A DNA stretch of 64,000 nt from the NCBI GenBank assembly GCA_012518795.1, contig JAAYRL010000050.1:1-64000 (forward strand). The letters are read 5' to 3'. Shown in pieces: positions 43,170-52,871 of this stretch. The notes below the pieces were generated by a model. The model was not told the origin of the DNA, did no database searches, and saw only the letters and a list, made by a program, of their open reading frames with translations. The DNA comes from Clostridiaceae bacterium. GTDB lineage: Bacteria; Bacillota; Clostridia; Saccharofermentanales; DTU023. The position numbers and the translations under genes are program-made. Position 1 is the first letter of the stretch, and each line of letters opens with the position of its first letter.

Positions 43170-43262
43170 GTGAATGATTTCAACTGTTGCCAGGTTTTCG
43201 GTATTTATTAATTAATTACTTAAATTATTTTTAGGTTCAATTACTTAAAACATTGTCAGGTT
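43170..43262. repeat. Duplicated 3' end of the S9 peptidase gene
   Basis: A stretch at about 43180-43215 (CCAGGTTTTCGGTATTTATT...) resembles the 3' end of the peptidase gene at about 43253-43280 (TCAGGTTTCAGATATTTATT...), including the ACTTAA segment near the stop. It is an imperfect tandem copy. Confidence 0.55.
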
Positions 43263-45585
43263 TCAGATATTTATTAAACCAATTAATAATCTCAGCAAGT
43301 CGTTTGATTCTGGCTTGAGGTTTACCGGATCTGGAAAGTTCATGCGTTTCGTTTTTGAATACAACTAATTTTGTATCTACTTGATGAATTTGCAGAGCTG
43401 CATACATTTGAATTCCTTGTTCCAACGGACAACGATAATCTTGCTCAGCATGAATAAATAAAGTTGGTGTTGTTGCTTGATCGGCATATTTTAAAGGTGA
43501 TTGATTCCAGGTATCTTCCAAGTTTTGCCAAGGATTTGATGCGGTCTGATCTTGAGTGAAATAGTAACCGATATCGGAAACACCGTAAAAGCTTGTCCAG
43601 TTGGAAATTGAGCGTTGAGAATTGGCAGCAGCGAATCGATCAGTATGACCGATGATCCAATTAACCATGAAACCACCGTATGAACCACCCAAACAACCTA
43701 AACGCGAATTATCTATTTGAGGATATCTTTCGAGTACCAAATCGGTAAAATTCATCAGATCCTGATAATCAATCGTACCATATTTGCCTCTGATATCTGA
43801 AAACTCGTCACCGTGTCCATCCGAACCGTGTGGATTGGTAAAGAATACAAAATAGCCTTGACCTGCCAAATATTGCATTTCGTGATGCAAGACTGTACCG
43901 TAAACAGTTTTCGGTCCGCCGTGGATTGCCAAGAGAGCAGGATAAGATTGATTTTCTTTGAAATCTGCCGGTTTAATGACAAATCCGTCAAGAGTTGCTT
44001 CATTAGATTCAAATTGAAATTTTTCAATAGGCAAAAGCTCAGTATCTGCTAATATATTACTAAAATCAGTTAATTGGCGGATCGCACTATTTTCAAAGTC
44101 GAAACTAGTATTACCAAAATTATCCAAACTTTTGGAATCAGCAATATCAAAACCATCAGTATTGTTATTCTTAAGCGGCAAAGCATAAAGTTCGGGCAAC
44201 TTAAAGCCAAACATTGCAACAAAATAGATTGTATCATCAACTATAGTAAAGCTGTCGATAGAACCGTTTTCTTCAATTATTGTGGAAACTTCACCACAAG
44301 GATTTATTTTCTGTAAAATGGCTTTGTCACGAACAGTTGAAACATAATATAAATCTGAACCTTGAATACCAATACAGTTACCTCCTCCGAATCTGGCATC
44401 AGTACCGACACTCGAACCGATTGAAGTGTCAAAACCGGCTTGACTGATTTGGCTGATCGAATTATCTGCCAAATCGATCAGGTAAATTTGAGGGTTCTGA
44501 TTAAGTCCGATTTTGTTACAATCTGAAGCTATTAAATATGCCAAATTATTTTGTTCTGCGATGAAGTTTACGGAATATATCTGATATTCCTGTTGGCTGA
44601 TTGTTTGTCGTTCACAGGATGATAAATCAATGACGAACAGATTTTCTTTAAGCTGGCTGACTTTTTTATTGGGTGAGCTAAAGAAAATTACTTTTTGTTT
44701 ATCCGGAGAAAGTTCAAAACCATTGACTGATTCTTGTTCGGACGAAATCAATTTGAGAACGCCGGATTCAATTTGTTTTTGCTCATTGATTGTTGATTGC
44801 AAAATTTCGCTGTTGTTTACCGCAGGAGAATTATCATTGTCGTTTATCGTTTGAGTATTTTCGTCGTCGTTTGTTGTTTGTGTATTTTCGTCGTCGATTG
44901 TTACTTGAGAAGTTTCACTGTCTGTTGATTCTGTAAGTAAAATCCGAGTTGCTTTCGGCAATTGATCTGATTCCGATTTACTTTTTTTGGCTAAAGCCTG
45001 TTTTTTTGCTAATTCAGCATCAAACAGATAAAGCCCTGCACGAATTCCTGTTGTATATCCTGCGCCATTTAACCAAAATGGTAAATCGCCGATTTCTATC
45101 CAATCTAAACTGTGATCTAAATCCTGATAGCCGTGGATTAAATACAAATCAGGTTTTAATTCGTATATTTGGTTAACCTTAAGTTCAACTTCAAATTCAA
45201 ATTCTGCTTCGCCACCGGCAGGATTAATTTTCCAAAATTTAGTTCCGGAAGAGGATTTATCCTTTGCAGATGTAGAGGAATCTTGTTGTTTAGCAACTCT
45301 GCCTGAAGTAAATAACAGACTTCCATCATGTAAAAATGTCACAGAGCTATCTTGATCCGAGCTGGTTAATTTATTTATTTTTGAATTTCTTCGATTATAT
45401 GTCCATATATTAGTTTGATAATTGTTTGCAACAAGATCCGGTTTGCTGACTTGAAAGATAACTGAATCATTAGCATGATCTGCTTGTGGTGTATGTACGA
45501 AAGACCATTCGGTAAATTGTTCAATTTTCATTTTGTTCATATTTGAGGTAATGTCTGCAATGATTGTAGTGTTTGAGTTATCCAT
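43237..45585 (-). CDS. S9-family prolyl oligopeptidase-like serine peptidase
   Basis: A 782-residue cytoplasmic peptidase of the acylaminoacyl-peptidase/prolyl-oligopeptidase family. The N-terminal half is a beta-propeller-like region; the hydrolase domain carries the Ser in GCLGGSYGGFM, the Asp in HAEQDYRCPL and the His in NETHELSR. Residues about 200-270 form a low-complexity insert of Asn/Asp/Thr repeats (DDENTQT type), absent from most relatives. It faces the opp operon and could cut imported peptides. No signal peptide is seen. Confidence 0.9.
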   Translation of the reverse strand: MDNSNTTIIADITSNMNKMKIEQFTEWSFVHTPQADHANDSVIFQVSKPDLVANNYQTNIWTYNRRNSKINKLTSSDQDSSVTFLHDGSLLFTSGRVAKQQDSSTSAKDKSSSGTKFWKINPAGGEAEFEFEVELKVNQIYELKPDLYLIHGYQDLDHSLDWIEIGDLPFWLNGAGYTTGIRAGLYLFDAELAKKQALAKKSKSESDQLPKATRILLTESTDSETSQVTIDDENTQTTNDDENTQTINDNDNSPAVNNSEILQSTINEQKQIESGVLKLISSEQESVNGFELSPDKQKVIFFSSPNKKVSQLKENLFVIDLSSCERQTISQQEYQIYSVNFIAEQNNLAYLIASDCNKIGLNQNPQIYLIDLADNSISQISQAGFDTSIGSSVGTDARFGGGNCIGIQGSDLYYVSTVRDKAILQKINPCGEVSTIIEENGSIDSFTIVDDTIYFVAMFGFKLPELYALPLKNNNTDGFDIADSKSLDNFGNTSFDFENSAIRQLTDFSNILADTELLPIEKFQFESNEATLDGFVIKPADFKENQSYPALLAIHGGPKTVYGTVLHHEMQYLAGQGYFVFFTNPHGSDGHGDEFSDIRGKYGTIDYQDLMNFTDLVLERYPQIDNSRLGCLGGSYGGFMVNWIIGHTDRFAAANSQRSISNWTSFYGVSDIGYYFTQDQTASNPWQNLEDTWNQSPLKYADQATTPTLFIHAEQDYRCPLEQGIQMYAALQIHQVDTKLVVFKNETHELSRSGKPQARIKRLAEIINWFNKYLKPDNVLSN

Positions 45586-45975
45586 GTTTGTAATACCTAT
45601 ATTTTCTAATTTTTCTATTCTTTATAATTAAAATCATTTTTCTTATTATGTTTATCATTATTTGCTACTTATGTTCTTATGTCAAAAAAACCGTGACAAA
45701 AGCTGTTAAGTTGTCACTAGAACTACTAGATTAATTTTTAAGAGTTTTTAATATTTTGAGCTGTATAATTTATTACACTTTATACCAATTAATGTGTTTG
45801 ATGTCATTTGGTGTTTTTTAGACATTATAAATATGAGTATTATAAAGAATTTTTCGAGGATTCTTTTATGTTATAATTTACTGAGTATTAATATATAAAT
45901 AATATAATAGCTGTTAAATTATAGCTGCATTGATAAAGAGTTAAGCAGATAAAAGAATGGTTAGTAGAGGGTTTT
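45586..45975. other. Divergent intergenic region before hprK
   Basis: No gene is seen. It contains a perfect inverted repeat GTGACAA/TTGTCAC (45693-45717), AAAGAAT/ATTCTTT arms at about 45845-45866, and a TATAAT at 45872-45877 that is the best -10 for hprK. Confidence 0.5.
45693..45717. promoter_or_regulatory. Inverted repeat between the peptidase gene and hprK
   Basis: GTGACAA and TTGTCAC are perfect 7-base arms 11 bases apart, just over 100 bases upstream of the peptidase start. It may be an operator for that gene. Confidence 0.45.
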
Positions 45976-46884
45976 ATGGATTCAGTTAAATTGAACGACT
46001 TGATCAAAGAGTTTCATTTAGAAGTTATACGCGGTTTTGACATGATTGACACTACGGAACTATTTATTCCGGATATTACACGTCCCGGTTTGCAATTAGC
46101 AGGAAATTATATGCATTTCGGTCCGGATCGAATTCAATTGATCGGTAATATGGAAATAGCATATCTCAAGTCTTTGACTGAAGAAGAGCGTATTCAAAAA
46201 TATAATGCGCTGTTTGCGACCGGAATTCCCTGTTTAATTATTAGCAGAAATCATCAAGCGGATCCTGCGATGCTGGAGGTTGCAGCTAAGTATAAAATTC
46301 CGATACTCAGCACATCAGAGGGAACTGCTGAATTTTATAGCAGTGTTACTAAATATCTTAATGTAGAATTGGCGGAACGTGTTTCAATCCATGGTGTTTT
46401 CATCGAAGTTTACGGTGAAGGAATTCTAATGTTGGGGAGTAGCGGAGTAGGTAAATCAGAAACGGCTTTGGAAATTGTTAAACGCGGACATCGCCTGATT
46501 GCTGACGATTTAGTTGAAATCAGAAAAGTATCTGATACGACTTTATTAGGCAGAGCGCCTGAAATTATTCGACATCTGATTGAAATAAGAGGTATCGGAA
46601 TTTTAGACGTTAAAGAATTATATGGTGTTTCTTCGGTGAAAACGCAGGAAAACATTCAATTTGTTATTAATCTTGAATTATGGAAAGAAGATAAAGTCTA
46701 TGACCGCATGGGCTTAATTGAAGAAACTACGGAAATTTTAGGTATTGAAATTCCCTCAATTACAATACCTGTTCGTCCGGGTCGAAATTTAGCCGTCATT
46801 GTTGAAGTGGCAGCAATTAACTTCAGACAGAAATCCATGGGCTATAATGCTGCACTTGCATTAACAGAGCGAGTTTTTAATTAA
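45976..46884 (+). CDS. hprK: HPr kinase/phosphorylase
   Basis: A 302-residue bifunctional enzyme that phosphorylates or dephosphorylates HPr at Ser46 and so sets carbon catabolite control in Firmicutes. The N-terminal domain is followed by HGVFIEVYGEG (catalytic His139), Walker A GSSGVGKS (154-161) and the family signature LIEIRGIGILDVKELYG (201-217). It starts a four-gene run hprK-murB-rapZ-whiA. The dha PTS-type kinase in this window also depends on HPr. Confidence 0.95.
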   Translation: MDSVKLNDLIKEFHLEVIRGFDMIDTTELFIPDITRPGLQLAGNYMHFGPDRIQLIGNMEIAYLKSLTEEERIQKYNALFATGIPCLIISRNHQADPAMLEVAAKYKIPILSTSEGTAEFYSSVTKYLNVELAERVSIHGVFIEVYGEGILMLGSSGVGKSETALEIVKRGHRLIADDLVEIRKVSDTTLLGRAPEIIRHLIEIRGIGILDVKELYGVSSVKTQENIQFVINLELWKEDKVYDRMGLIEETTEILGIEIPSITIPVRPGRNLAVIVEVAAINFRQKSMGYNAALALTERVFN

Positions 46885-46900
46885 ATTCATGGGAGTTTTT

Positions 46901-47842
46901 ATGAAAAACAATGATTCGTTGTATCGACAGTTATTTGCTGAATTGCCAAGACACAGAACTTTTTTCGATTATGAGATGAAATCTTTTTCAACTTTTAAGG
47001 TAGGCGGTAAAGCAGATATCCTTTTTTTGCCGGAAAGTGTATCTGAAATTAAAGCTGCCATTACGATATGTAAAAATAATTCAATTCCTTTTCAGGTTTT
47101 GGGTAAAGGTTCAAATGTTTTGATTTCAGATCGCGGTATTCGTGGTTTAACAATTTATTTGGGTAGCAATTTTACAAAAATATCCCATGAGGGTAAGCGG
47201 ATTAGGGCACAAGCAGGTGCATCTTTGGCTGCGATTACTTCATTAGCTGCTAAAAACAATCTGACCGGTTTAGAATTTTCGGTCGGTATACCGGGATCGG
47301 TTGGCGGAGCAGTGTTAATGAATGCAAGTGCCTATGACGGTGAAATTAAAGATGTGGTGATCAGTTCATCTTATTTAACAACTCAAGAAAAGATTGTTAC
47401 TTTGAATGGAGCTGAACATCAATTTGGCTATCGATCCAGTGTCTATCAAAACATATCCTCTATTATCTTAGAGGCGGATTTTATTTTAGAGGAAGGTAAT
47501 AGACTGGAAATTTATGAAAAAATACAGGATTTTCAAATTAAACGTAGAGCAAGTCAACCGATTGATAAATTTAGTGCGGGGAGTGCTTTCAAAAGACCGC
47601 CTGATAATTATGCCGGCAAATTAATATCCGATGCCGGATTAAAAGGCTATCGAGAGATGAATGCAGGTGTTTCTGCAAAACATGCAGGTTTTATTATCAA
47701 TTATGGTGGAGCATCGGCTTCCGATATAAATCGGGTTTTCGCTCATGTGAAATCTGTAGTAGAAGATAAATTTGGCGTAAGTCTGCAACCGGAAGTCAAA
47801 TGGATCGGAGATTGGACAGAAGAGGAAGTTCAATGGAAGTAA
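46901..47842 (+). CDS. murB: UDP-N-acetylenolpyruvoylglucosamine reductase MurB
   Basis: A 313-residue FAD enzyme that completes UDP-MurNAc for peptidoglycan. FAD-binding motifs include STFKVGGKADI and GLEFSVGIPGSVGGAV. The proton-donor Ser lies in SAGSAFKRP and the catalytic Glu in LQPEVKWIG, as in type IIb MurB. The ATG at 46901 follows GGGAG; the upstream in-frame ATG at 46889 overlaps that site. The gene overlaps rapZ by 10 bases. Confidence 0.92.
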   Translation: MKNNDSLYRQLFAELPRHRTFFDYEMKSFSTFKVGGKADILFLPESVSEIKAAITICKNNSIPFQVLGKGSNVLISDRGIRGLTIYLGSNFTKISHEGKRIRAQAGASLAAITSLAAKNNLTGLEFSVGIPGSVGGAVLMNASAYDGEIKDVVISSSYLTTQEKIVTLNGAEHQFGYRSSVYQNISSIILEADFILEEGNRLEIYEKIQDFQIKRRASQPIDKFSAGSAFKRPPDNYAGKLISDAGLKGYREMNAGVSAKHAGFIINYGGASASDINRVFAHVKSVVEDKFGVSLQPEVKWIGDWTEEEVQWK

Positions 47843-48729
47843 TTGTAATAACAGGTATGTCAGGTGCAGGCAAGAGTTCTGCAATGCGTCATCTGGAAGA
47901 CATGGATTATTTTTGTATTGATAATTTTCCGCCACTTTTATTGCCCGGTTTATTACAATCTTTTGCTGAAACCGAAAAGGAAATGGATGCTCTGAATTCA
48001 GATCGCAACCAAAAGCTGGCAATAGGTATAGACATCAGGAGTTTAGTGCGTTTTGGAAACATCAATGCGGATTTTTTGCAAATGTTTCCGGATGGAGTCA
48101 ATCATCGCATTATTTTTATGGAAGCTTCAGATGAAACACTGGTGTCTCGTTATAAACAAAGCAGACGAAATCATCCTTTGGCAGGTAAAGGTAATCTAAT
48201 TTCTGCCATTCGGGAAGAACGGGAAAAATTAAAAGAGTTGCGAGGCTTGTCCGATTTAATAATTGATACAACCGGAATGTCGCTCCATCGATTGAGAGAT
48301 TTTTTGTTCGATCTTTTAACAGAAAATGGACAAGATGGATTAATGACTATCTTTGTTCAATCGTTCGGGTTTAAATATGGAATTCCGCTGGATTGTGATT
48401 TAGTGGTTGATGTACGATTTATGCCTAATCCGTTTTATATTGAAGAATTACGTAAGTTATCCGGACTTGATACGCCGGTTAAAGAATATGTCTTGCGTTT
48501 TGCAGAAGTACAGGAATTTTTGCAATTATCGCAAAAACTTTTTGAATTTTCTTTGCCGTTGTATCAAAGAGAAGGCAAAGTGCGTTTGACTTTAGGTGTG
48601 GGCTGTACCGGTGGCAGGCATCGCTCAGTCACGATAGCTAAAGAGTTGGCATCTATTCTGCGCGAGATGGATTATCGGGTGTTTGTTGATCATCGGGATA
48701 TCCAACGGGATCCGGCCGGAGGACTTTAA
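47833..48729 (+). CDS. rapZ: RNase adapter protein RapZ
   Basis: A 298-residue P-loop protein (formerly YvcJ). Walker A is GMSGAGKSSAM and the C-terminal motif GCTGGRHRSV is complete. In E. coli RapZ controls glucosamine-6-phosphate synthase through a small RNA; in Firmicutes the partner is less clear. I start at ATG 47833 inside the end of murB, with GAGGAAG upstream, as this gives the standard N-terminus MEVIVITGMSGAGKS. The stop overlaps the whiA start by one base (TAATG). Confidence 0.92.
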   Translation: MEVIVITGMSGAGKSSAMRHLEDMDYFCIDNFPPLLLPGLLQSFAETEKEMDALNSDRNQKLAIGIDIRSLVRFGNINADFLQMFPDGVNHRIIFMEASDETLVSRYKQSRRNHPLAGKGNLISAIREEREKLKELRGLSDLIIDTTGMSLHRLRDFLFDLLTENGQDGLMTIFVQSFGFKYGIPLDCDLVVDVRFMPNPFYIEELRKLSGLDTPVKEYVLRFAEVQEFLQLSQKLFEFSLPLYQREGKVRLTLGVGCTGGRHRSVTIAKELASILREMDYRVFVDHRDIQRDPAGGL

Positions 48730-49727
48730 TGTCAAAGATTAACCGAAGTTCAAAAACCGATGTTCCTGATCAAATACCAGATTCACAAAATCAAAACAAA
48801 TCTTTTTCCGCTCAATTAAGAGACTCAATTTTAGATAAGATTGAAGAAGATAGCAATTACTTGCGAATCAGTTTTATTGCATTTTGCAGTGTAAGTTTCA
48901 AATCTTTTAAGCAAAAACTGCGATTGGCAACACGTTCCGAAAATCTTGTTAACTATTTCCAAAAAGTCTTACGAAATGAATACCACACAGAAGCAATAAT
49001 TGTACACCATAAAGAATTAATTACCTGCACCGTTAATGATCAAGTTATCGTTTCCAGGCTTGGTGCAGATGTAGATCATTTGTTTCATCAAAACCCTGCA
49101 GATTTTTATGCACAATATTCTGTTGAAGATTATTACTCACTAATCAGAGCAATTCTCAGAGGCTTATATCTCGGTTGCGGCTTTTTGGCAAATCCTCAGG
49201 AGAGATATCATCTGGAATTTAATATTCCTAAACGGTCGACTTCGCTCTGGTACGGACTTTTTCTCTCGGAATTGAATCTTGAACCGGGGCGTACCGTTCA
49301 TCAGGGAAGTAAAGTTTTATATTTAAAAGAAGGCGAAATGATTGCTGACTTCCTACGCTATATAGGTGCTAATCAATATTTGCTCAGATTTGAAGAGATC
49401 AGAGTTGAAAAGGATATGCGTAACCGAGTTAATCGAATTGTCAATTGCGATAATGCCAATGCCCAACGTTTGGCAAATTCAGTGGCAAGACAGATCAATA
49501 ATATAAATTATCTGATTGACAAAATAGGTCTGGCTGAATTGCCGGATGATTTAAGGAAAATTGCAGAATTGCGCTTGAATTATCCGGATTATTCTTTGCG
49601 CGAATTGGGTGAATTGGCTCAGCCACCATTGGGTAAATCGGGTGTAAATCACCGCTTAACTAAAATTGATAAATTGGCTGATGAATTGCGTCAAGAAAAG
49701 TCAAATCAAGAAGAACGACTGAAATAA
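48729..49727 (+). CDS. whiA: DNA-binding protein WhiA
   Basis: A 332-residue WhiA, with an N-terminal LAGLIDADG-like domain (RAILRGLYLGCGFLANPQERYHLEF) and a C-terminal helix-turn-helix (DYSLRELGELAQPPLGKSGVNHRLTKI). In Firmicutes WhiA affects cell division and chromosome segregation; in Streptomyces it controls sporulation. An N-terminal extension of about 30 polar residues (SSKTDVPDQIPDSQNQNKS) is longer than usual. GGAGG lies just upstream. Confidence 0.92.
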   Translation: MSKINRSSKTDVPDQIPDSQNQNKSFSAQLRDSILDKIEEDSNYLRISFIAFCSVSFKSFKQKLRLATRSENLVNYFQKVLRNEYHTEAIIVHHKELITCTVNDQVIVSRLGADVDHLFHQNPADFYAQYSVEDYYSLIRAILRGLYLGCGFLANPQERYHLEFNIPKRSTSLWYGLFLSELNLEPGRTVHQGSKVLYLKEGEMIADFLRYIGANQYLLRFEEIRVEKDMRNRVNRIVNCDNANAQRLANSVARQINNINYLIDKIGLAELPDDLRKIAELRLNYPDYSLRELGELAQPPLGKSGVNHRLTKIDKLADELRQEKSNQEERLK

Positions 49728-49853
49728 ATAATTAGAAGTTTAAATCATTTTAATTTTTGTTATAACTAATTCTCTAATAGCTAAATAGTTACAAAACAGC
49801 TGTATAAGTGTATGAAATCACTGAATATATAAATATCAGTATTATTGTGTTCT

Positions 49854-49883
49854 TTTACAATTCTCTCAAATTTGTTTTATACT
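49854..49883 (+). promoter_or_regulatory. Promoter of the HTH-paralog pair
   Basis: TTTACA at 49854-49859 and TATACT at 49878-49883 with an 18-base spacer. It lies about 75 bases before the first of the two paralogs. Confidence 0.6.
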
Positions 49884-49955
49884 ACTTTGAAAGAACGGAA
49901 ACGGAGCGGGAACTTACCCAGATAGATACAGGGAAACATGCCGGGGGGGTTCTCT

Positions 49956-51386
49956 ATGATATTTAGTGAAATTTTGAATGTGATGCTGAACTTGTCAAAT
50001 ACAAGTATTCAGGAATTTGCTAATGCTATTTTATATGATCGATCCTATGTTTCTAAATGGGTAAATGACAGGGCATTGCCCGCTATTAGCGGGTGGCAAG
50101 AAACAAAAGCAAATATGACTGAATTTTTGGCAGCGAAGTTATCTGATTATGATATGGAGCATTTAGCAATCCAATATCCATATGTTCAAACTATTGTTCA
50201 AAGTAATATAAAACAGTCTAAAAAAGAATTAATTGAAACTTTATTAGAAAAAACATATACCCGAACTTTTAATAGAGATGAGATACTTAAACAGGAAAAA
50301 GTAATACTTGCACAAGATAAAACAAAGTGCTCAGCCATAACAATTACAGACACGAAAAATGTGATAAATTATCTTATCAATTTTTTAACACAGAATGTAT
50401 ACGAACTATCGGAATATTCAACATTTTACTATTCAGGTAACATTGTCCGATGCTTTAGTGCGGAGCTTTTGGACAATTACTATATTAACTATATGAGCCC
50501 GCACTGTCTCAGGGTAAAATTCACCGTAAATTTGGATTTAATTATTAATGATGAACAAGAAAAATTAATCTTTGTTAATTCATTTTTTCGTATAATTACC
50601 GGATTGCCATTTCTTAACTTAGAAATTTATGAGGCAACGAGAAAAACAGCACATATTGTCAGAATGGCACAAAAGGGAAATATGGCAGGATGGGGCTTTG
50701 ATTTAAAAAACGAAGTACCGGAAGTGCTGTTTGTCATAGAAAATGAAGAAAATGTTAATGAAAGCTATCTGAGTCTGCAAACCTTATTTGAAAATAAAAA
50801 CCCGATATTTTCCTTACAAGAGAATTTTGAGGAAGCTTTTAAGAATATAGATGAAGATTTACCTGAAAATATGCCTATTTTTTATACTCCTCGTCTATAT
50901 CTTTATTATGGTTCCGATGAGTTGAAAGAGCAGATGCTGCAAGATCGCTTTATTAATATCCAAGAATATGAATTATGGAATAAATTACAGACCTTCTTGT
51001 CGAGACCACAGATTCGTCAAGCTAAAATTATTATTACTAAAAGTTCTTTTAATGATACTTTTGCTCGTGGTTGGATTTATAAGACCAACGGAGGTATCCA
51101 AATCTTCGGTGATTACTATAAAAAGTATATGGCGGATATTTATATGATGTTCCAACGTAATAACATAATTATCCTCGATGATGATAAAATATCTAATGTG
51201 CATCGTCTGCCCATGTCTATTGTATACGGTGACCAAAGTCATTCATTTGCCTTGCGATTTAATCAGATGATTCCTTATGAAACAAGAAATATTATGTATG
51301 TATCAAAGAACAAAGTTTATACAAAGTTAGTTTATGATTGGTTAAAAGCTATTATTAATATAGAAAATGAAAATTTCTTAAAGTAA
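49956..51386 (+). CDS. Unknown protein with HTH-like N-terminus (paralog A)
   Basis: A 476-residue protein. The start at ATG 49956 follows a GGGGGGG tract; an in-frame ATG at 49938 would put that tract inside the gene. The first 60 residues look like an XRE-type helix-turn-helix: NTSIQEFANAILYDRSYVSKWVNDRALP. The remaining 400 residues match the next gene along their whole length but no family I know. Shared C-terminal features include IFYTPRLYLYYG, LPMSIVYGD and a final helix. A sensor-type transcription regulator is plausible. The pair probably arose by duplication. Confidence 0.6.
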   Translation: MIFSEILNVMLNLSNTSIQEFANAILYDRSYVSKWVNDRALPAISGWQETKANMTEFLAAKLSDYDMEHLAIQYPYVQTIVQSNIKQSKKELIETLLEKTYTRTFNRDEILKQEKVILAQDKTKCSAITITDTKNVINYLINFLTQNVYELSEYSTFYYSGNIVRCFSAELLDNYYINYMSPHCLRVKFTVNLDLIINDEQEKLIFVNSFFRIITGLPFLNLEIYEATRKTAHIVRMAQKGNMAGWGFDLKNEVPEVLFVIENEENVNESYLSLQTLFENKNPIFSLQENFEEAFKNIDEDLPENMPIFYTPRLYLYYGSDELKEQMLQDRFINIQEYELWNKLQTFLSRPQIRQAKIIITKSSFNDTFARGWIYKTNGGIQIFGDYYKKYMADIYMMFQRNNIIILDDDKISNVHRLPMSIVYGDQSHSFALRFNQMIPYETRNIMYVSKNKVYTKLVYDWLKAIINIENENFLK

Positions 51387-51416
51387 CATGATTAGCTGAA
51401 ATTAATGGAGAATAGA

Positions 51417-52832
51417 ATGGATTTTAACTACTTTTTTTGTATGTTGGTGGACATGACCGATTCGTCTATTGCAGAAATTGCCAGGACCATTTCTTATGAC
51501 AGATCATATGTAAGCAAATGGTATAATGACAAAGCGTTACCATCAATATCAGCTTGGGATGATATTAGTCCGAAATTAGCAGCTTTATTTTCTGAAAAAT
51601 TACGAAAAGAGCATTATGAAAAAATTGCACAAAAAGTTCCTCGTGTCAAAACAGAGCGAGCTTCTCTATCAGATCAAGAATTATTAAAATCTTTGTTAGA
51701 CGATGCATTTAAGACCAGTTATCTGCAAACCTATCAAAAAGAAGATAGTCTTGCTGCATCTAACATTTCAATAATGATAAACGGCTTTGAAGAATTTATG
51801 GCATTTGTGGTGGATATTATCGACAAAGGACTGACAAATGAAGAAATCACGAAAAATATTTATTTTCAATATGATTTATTTGATTTTTTAACATCGGAAA
51901 TTATTGATAGTATGGTGTTTCCATATACGAGTAACAATAATTATCGCCTTCACTTTACTGTAAACTCACGCTTTTTGAATAATTATGGAAATGAATTAAT
52001 TAAAAAACTCCATAATTTTTTCCGTCTAACTTCTCAATTGCCATTTATGGAATTAATCCCTTATAAAAGCGATGATTTAAAAGAATTTCAATGTGCTTTT
52101 GATGAAACTTATTATAGTTATGGAGCTAATATCTCATCGGGGAACAATTTTAAAATCTTCATCACGAAAAATCCGAATATTTATGAAAAAGGCAGAAGAA
52201 AACTAAAAAAATTCTTTTCGGAATTGTTTCAATTGATTACGGTAGAGCCGTCCACTGAGAACTTTTTGTATTGGCTGAATCAAGAGCATCAAGGTCAGGT
52301 TGAGAATAGTGGTATATTTTTTCTGCCGGTATTACCTTTATATTGGGGAGGGTGGGATTTACGTGAAAAGTTGTACACAGAAAACCTCATATCACAGGCA
52401 GATTACGATGTCTGGCAAGTTGGATTAGATTTAAGTATACAAGAAAAAATTCAAAAATCGACTTTTTTAATAACGGAATCAGGAATCAATCGTGTTATGC
52501 ACAAAGGTCAGGTGAAAACCTGTGAAGGGTTTTTGCAGCTCAATGCCGAAGACCGATCAACCTATATTGCTGAAATTCAAATACTACTAGAAGAGAAAAA
52601 AGCCAAAGATGAATTATATGTGATTCCAAATGACATGGCAAATATCAACCGTCTGCCAACCAATGTCATCTATTCCGACGGAATTACCGCTTTTTATCTG
52701 CAAAATAATCAAGTCAATGCTTACAAGACAGGAAGACTTTTCTATAAAATAAATGATATTACTTTGGCTGATTTCGTTTATCGTTATCTGACTGAATTAC
52801 ACTTTATAGAAACGAATGATTTTGTCTTATAA
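51417..52832 (+). CDS. Unknown protein with HTH-like N-terminus (paralog B)
   Basis: A 471-residue protein starting at ATG 51417 behind GGAG (an upstream in-frame ATG overlaps that site). The N-terminus (DSSIAEIARTISYDRSYVSKWYNDKALP) aligns with paralog A without gaps, including the DRSYVSKW recognition-helix-like segment. The C-terminal part shares landmarks such as ILPLYWGGWDLRE/YLYYG and LPTNVIYSDG. It begins 30 bases after paralog A. Two near-identical DNA-reading ends with diverged bodies suggest binding to one site in response to different signals. Confidence 0.6.
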   Translation: MDFNYFFCMLVDMTDSSIAEIARTISYDRSYVSKWYNDKALPSISAWDDISPKLAALFSEKLRKEHYEKIAQKVPRVKTERASLSDQELLKSLLDDAFKTSYLQTYQKEDSLAASNISIMINGFEEFMAFVVDIIDKGLTNEEITKNIYFQYDLFDFLTSEIIDSMVFPYTSNNNYRLHFTVNSRFLNNYGNELIKKLHNFFRLTSQLPFMELIPYKSDDLKEFQCAFDETYYSYGANISSGNNFKIFITKNPNIYEKGRRKLKKFFSELFQLITVEPSTENFLYWLNQEHQGQVENSGIFFLPVLPLYWGGWDLREKLYTENLISQADYDVWQVGLDLSIQEKIQKSTFLITESGINRVMHKGQVKTCEGFLQLNAEDRSTYIAEIQILLEEKKAKDELYVIPNDMANINRLPTNVIYSDGITAFYLQNNQVNAYKTGRLFYKINDITLADFVYRYLTELHFIETNDFVL

Positions 52833-52871
52833 TCTACAATTCAAAGTAACAATGCAAAACAAAGAGTATGT

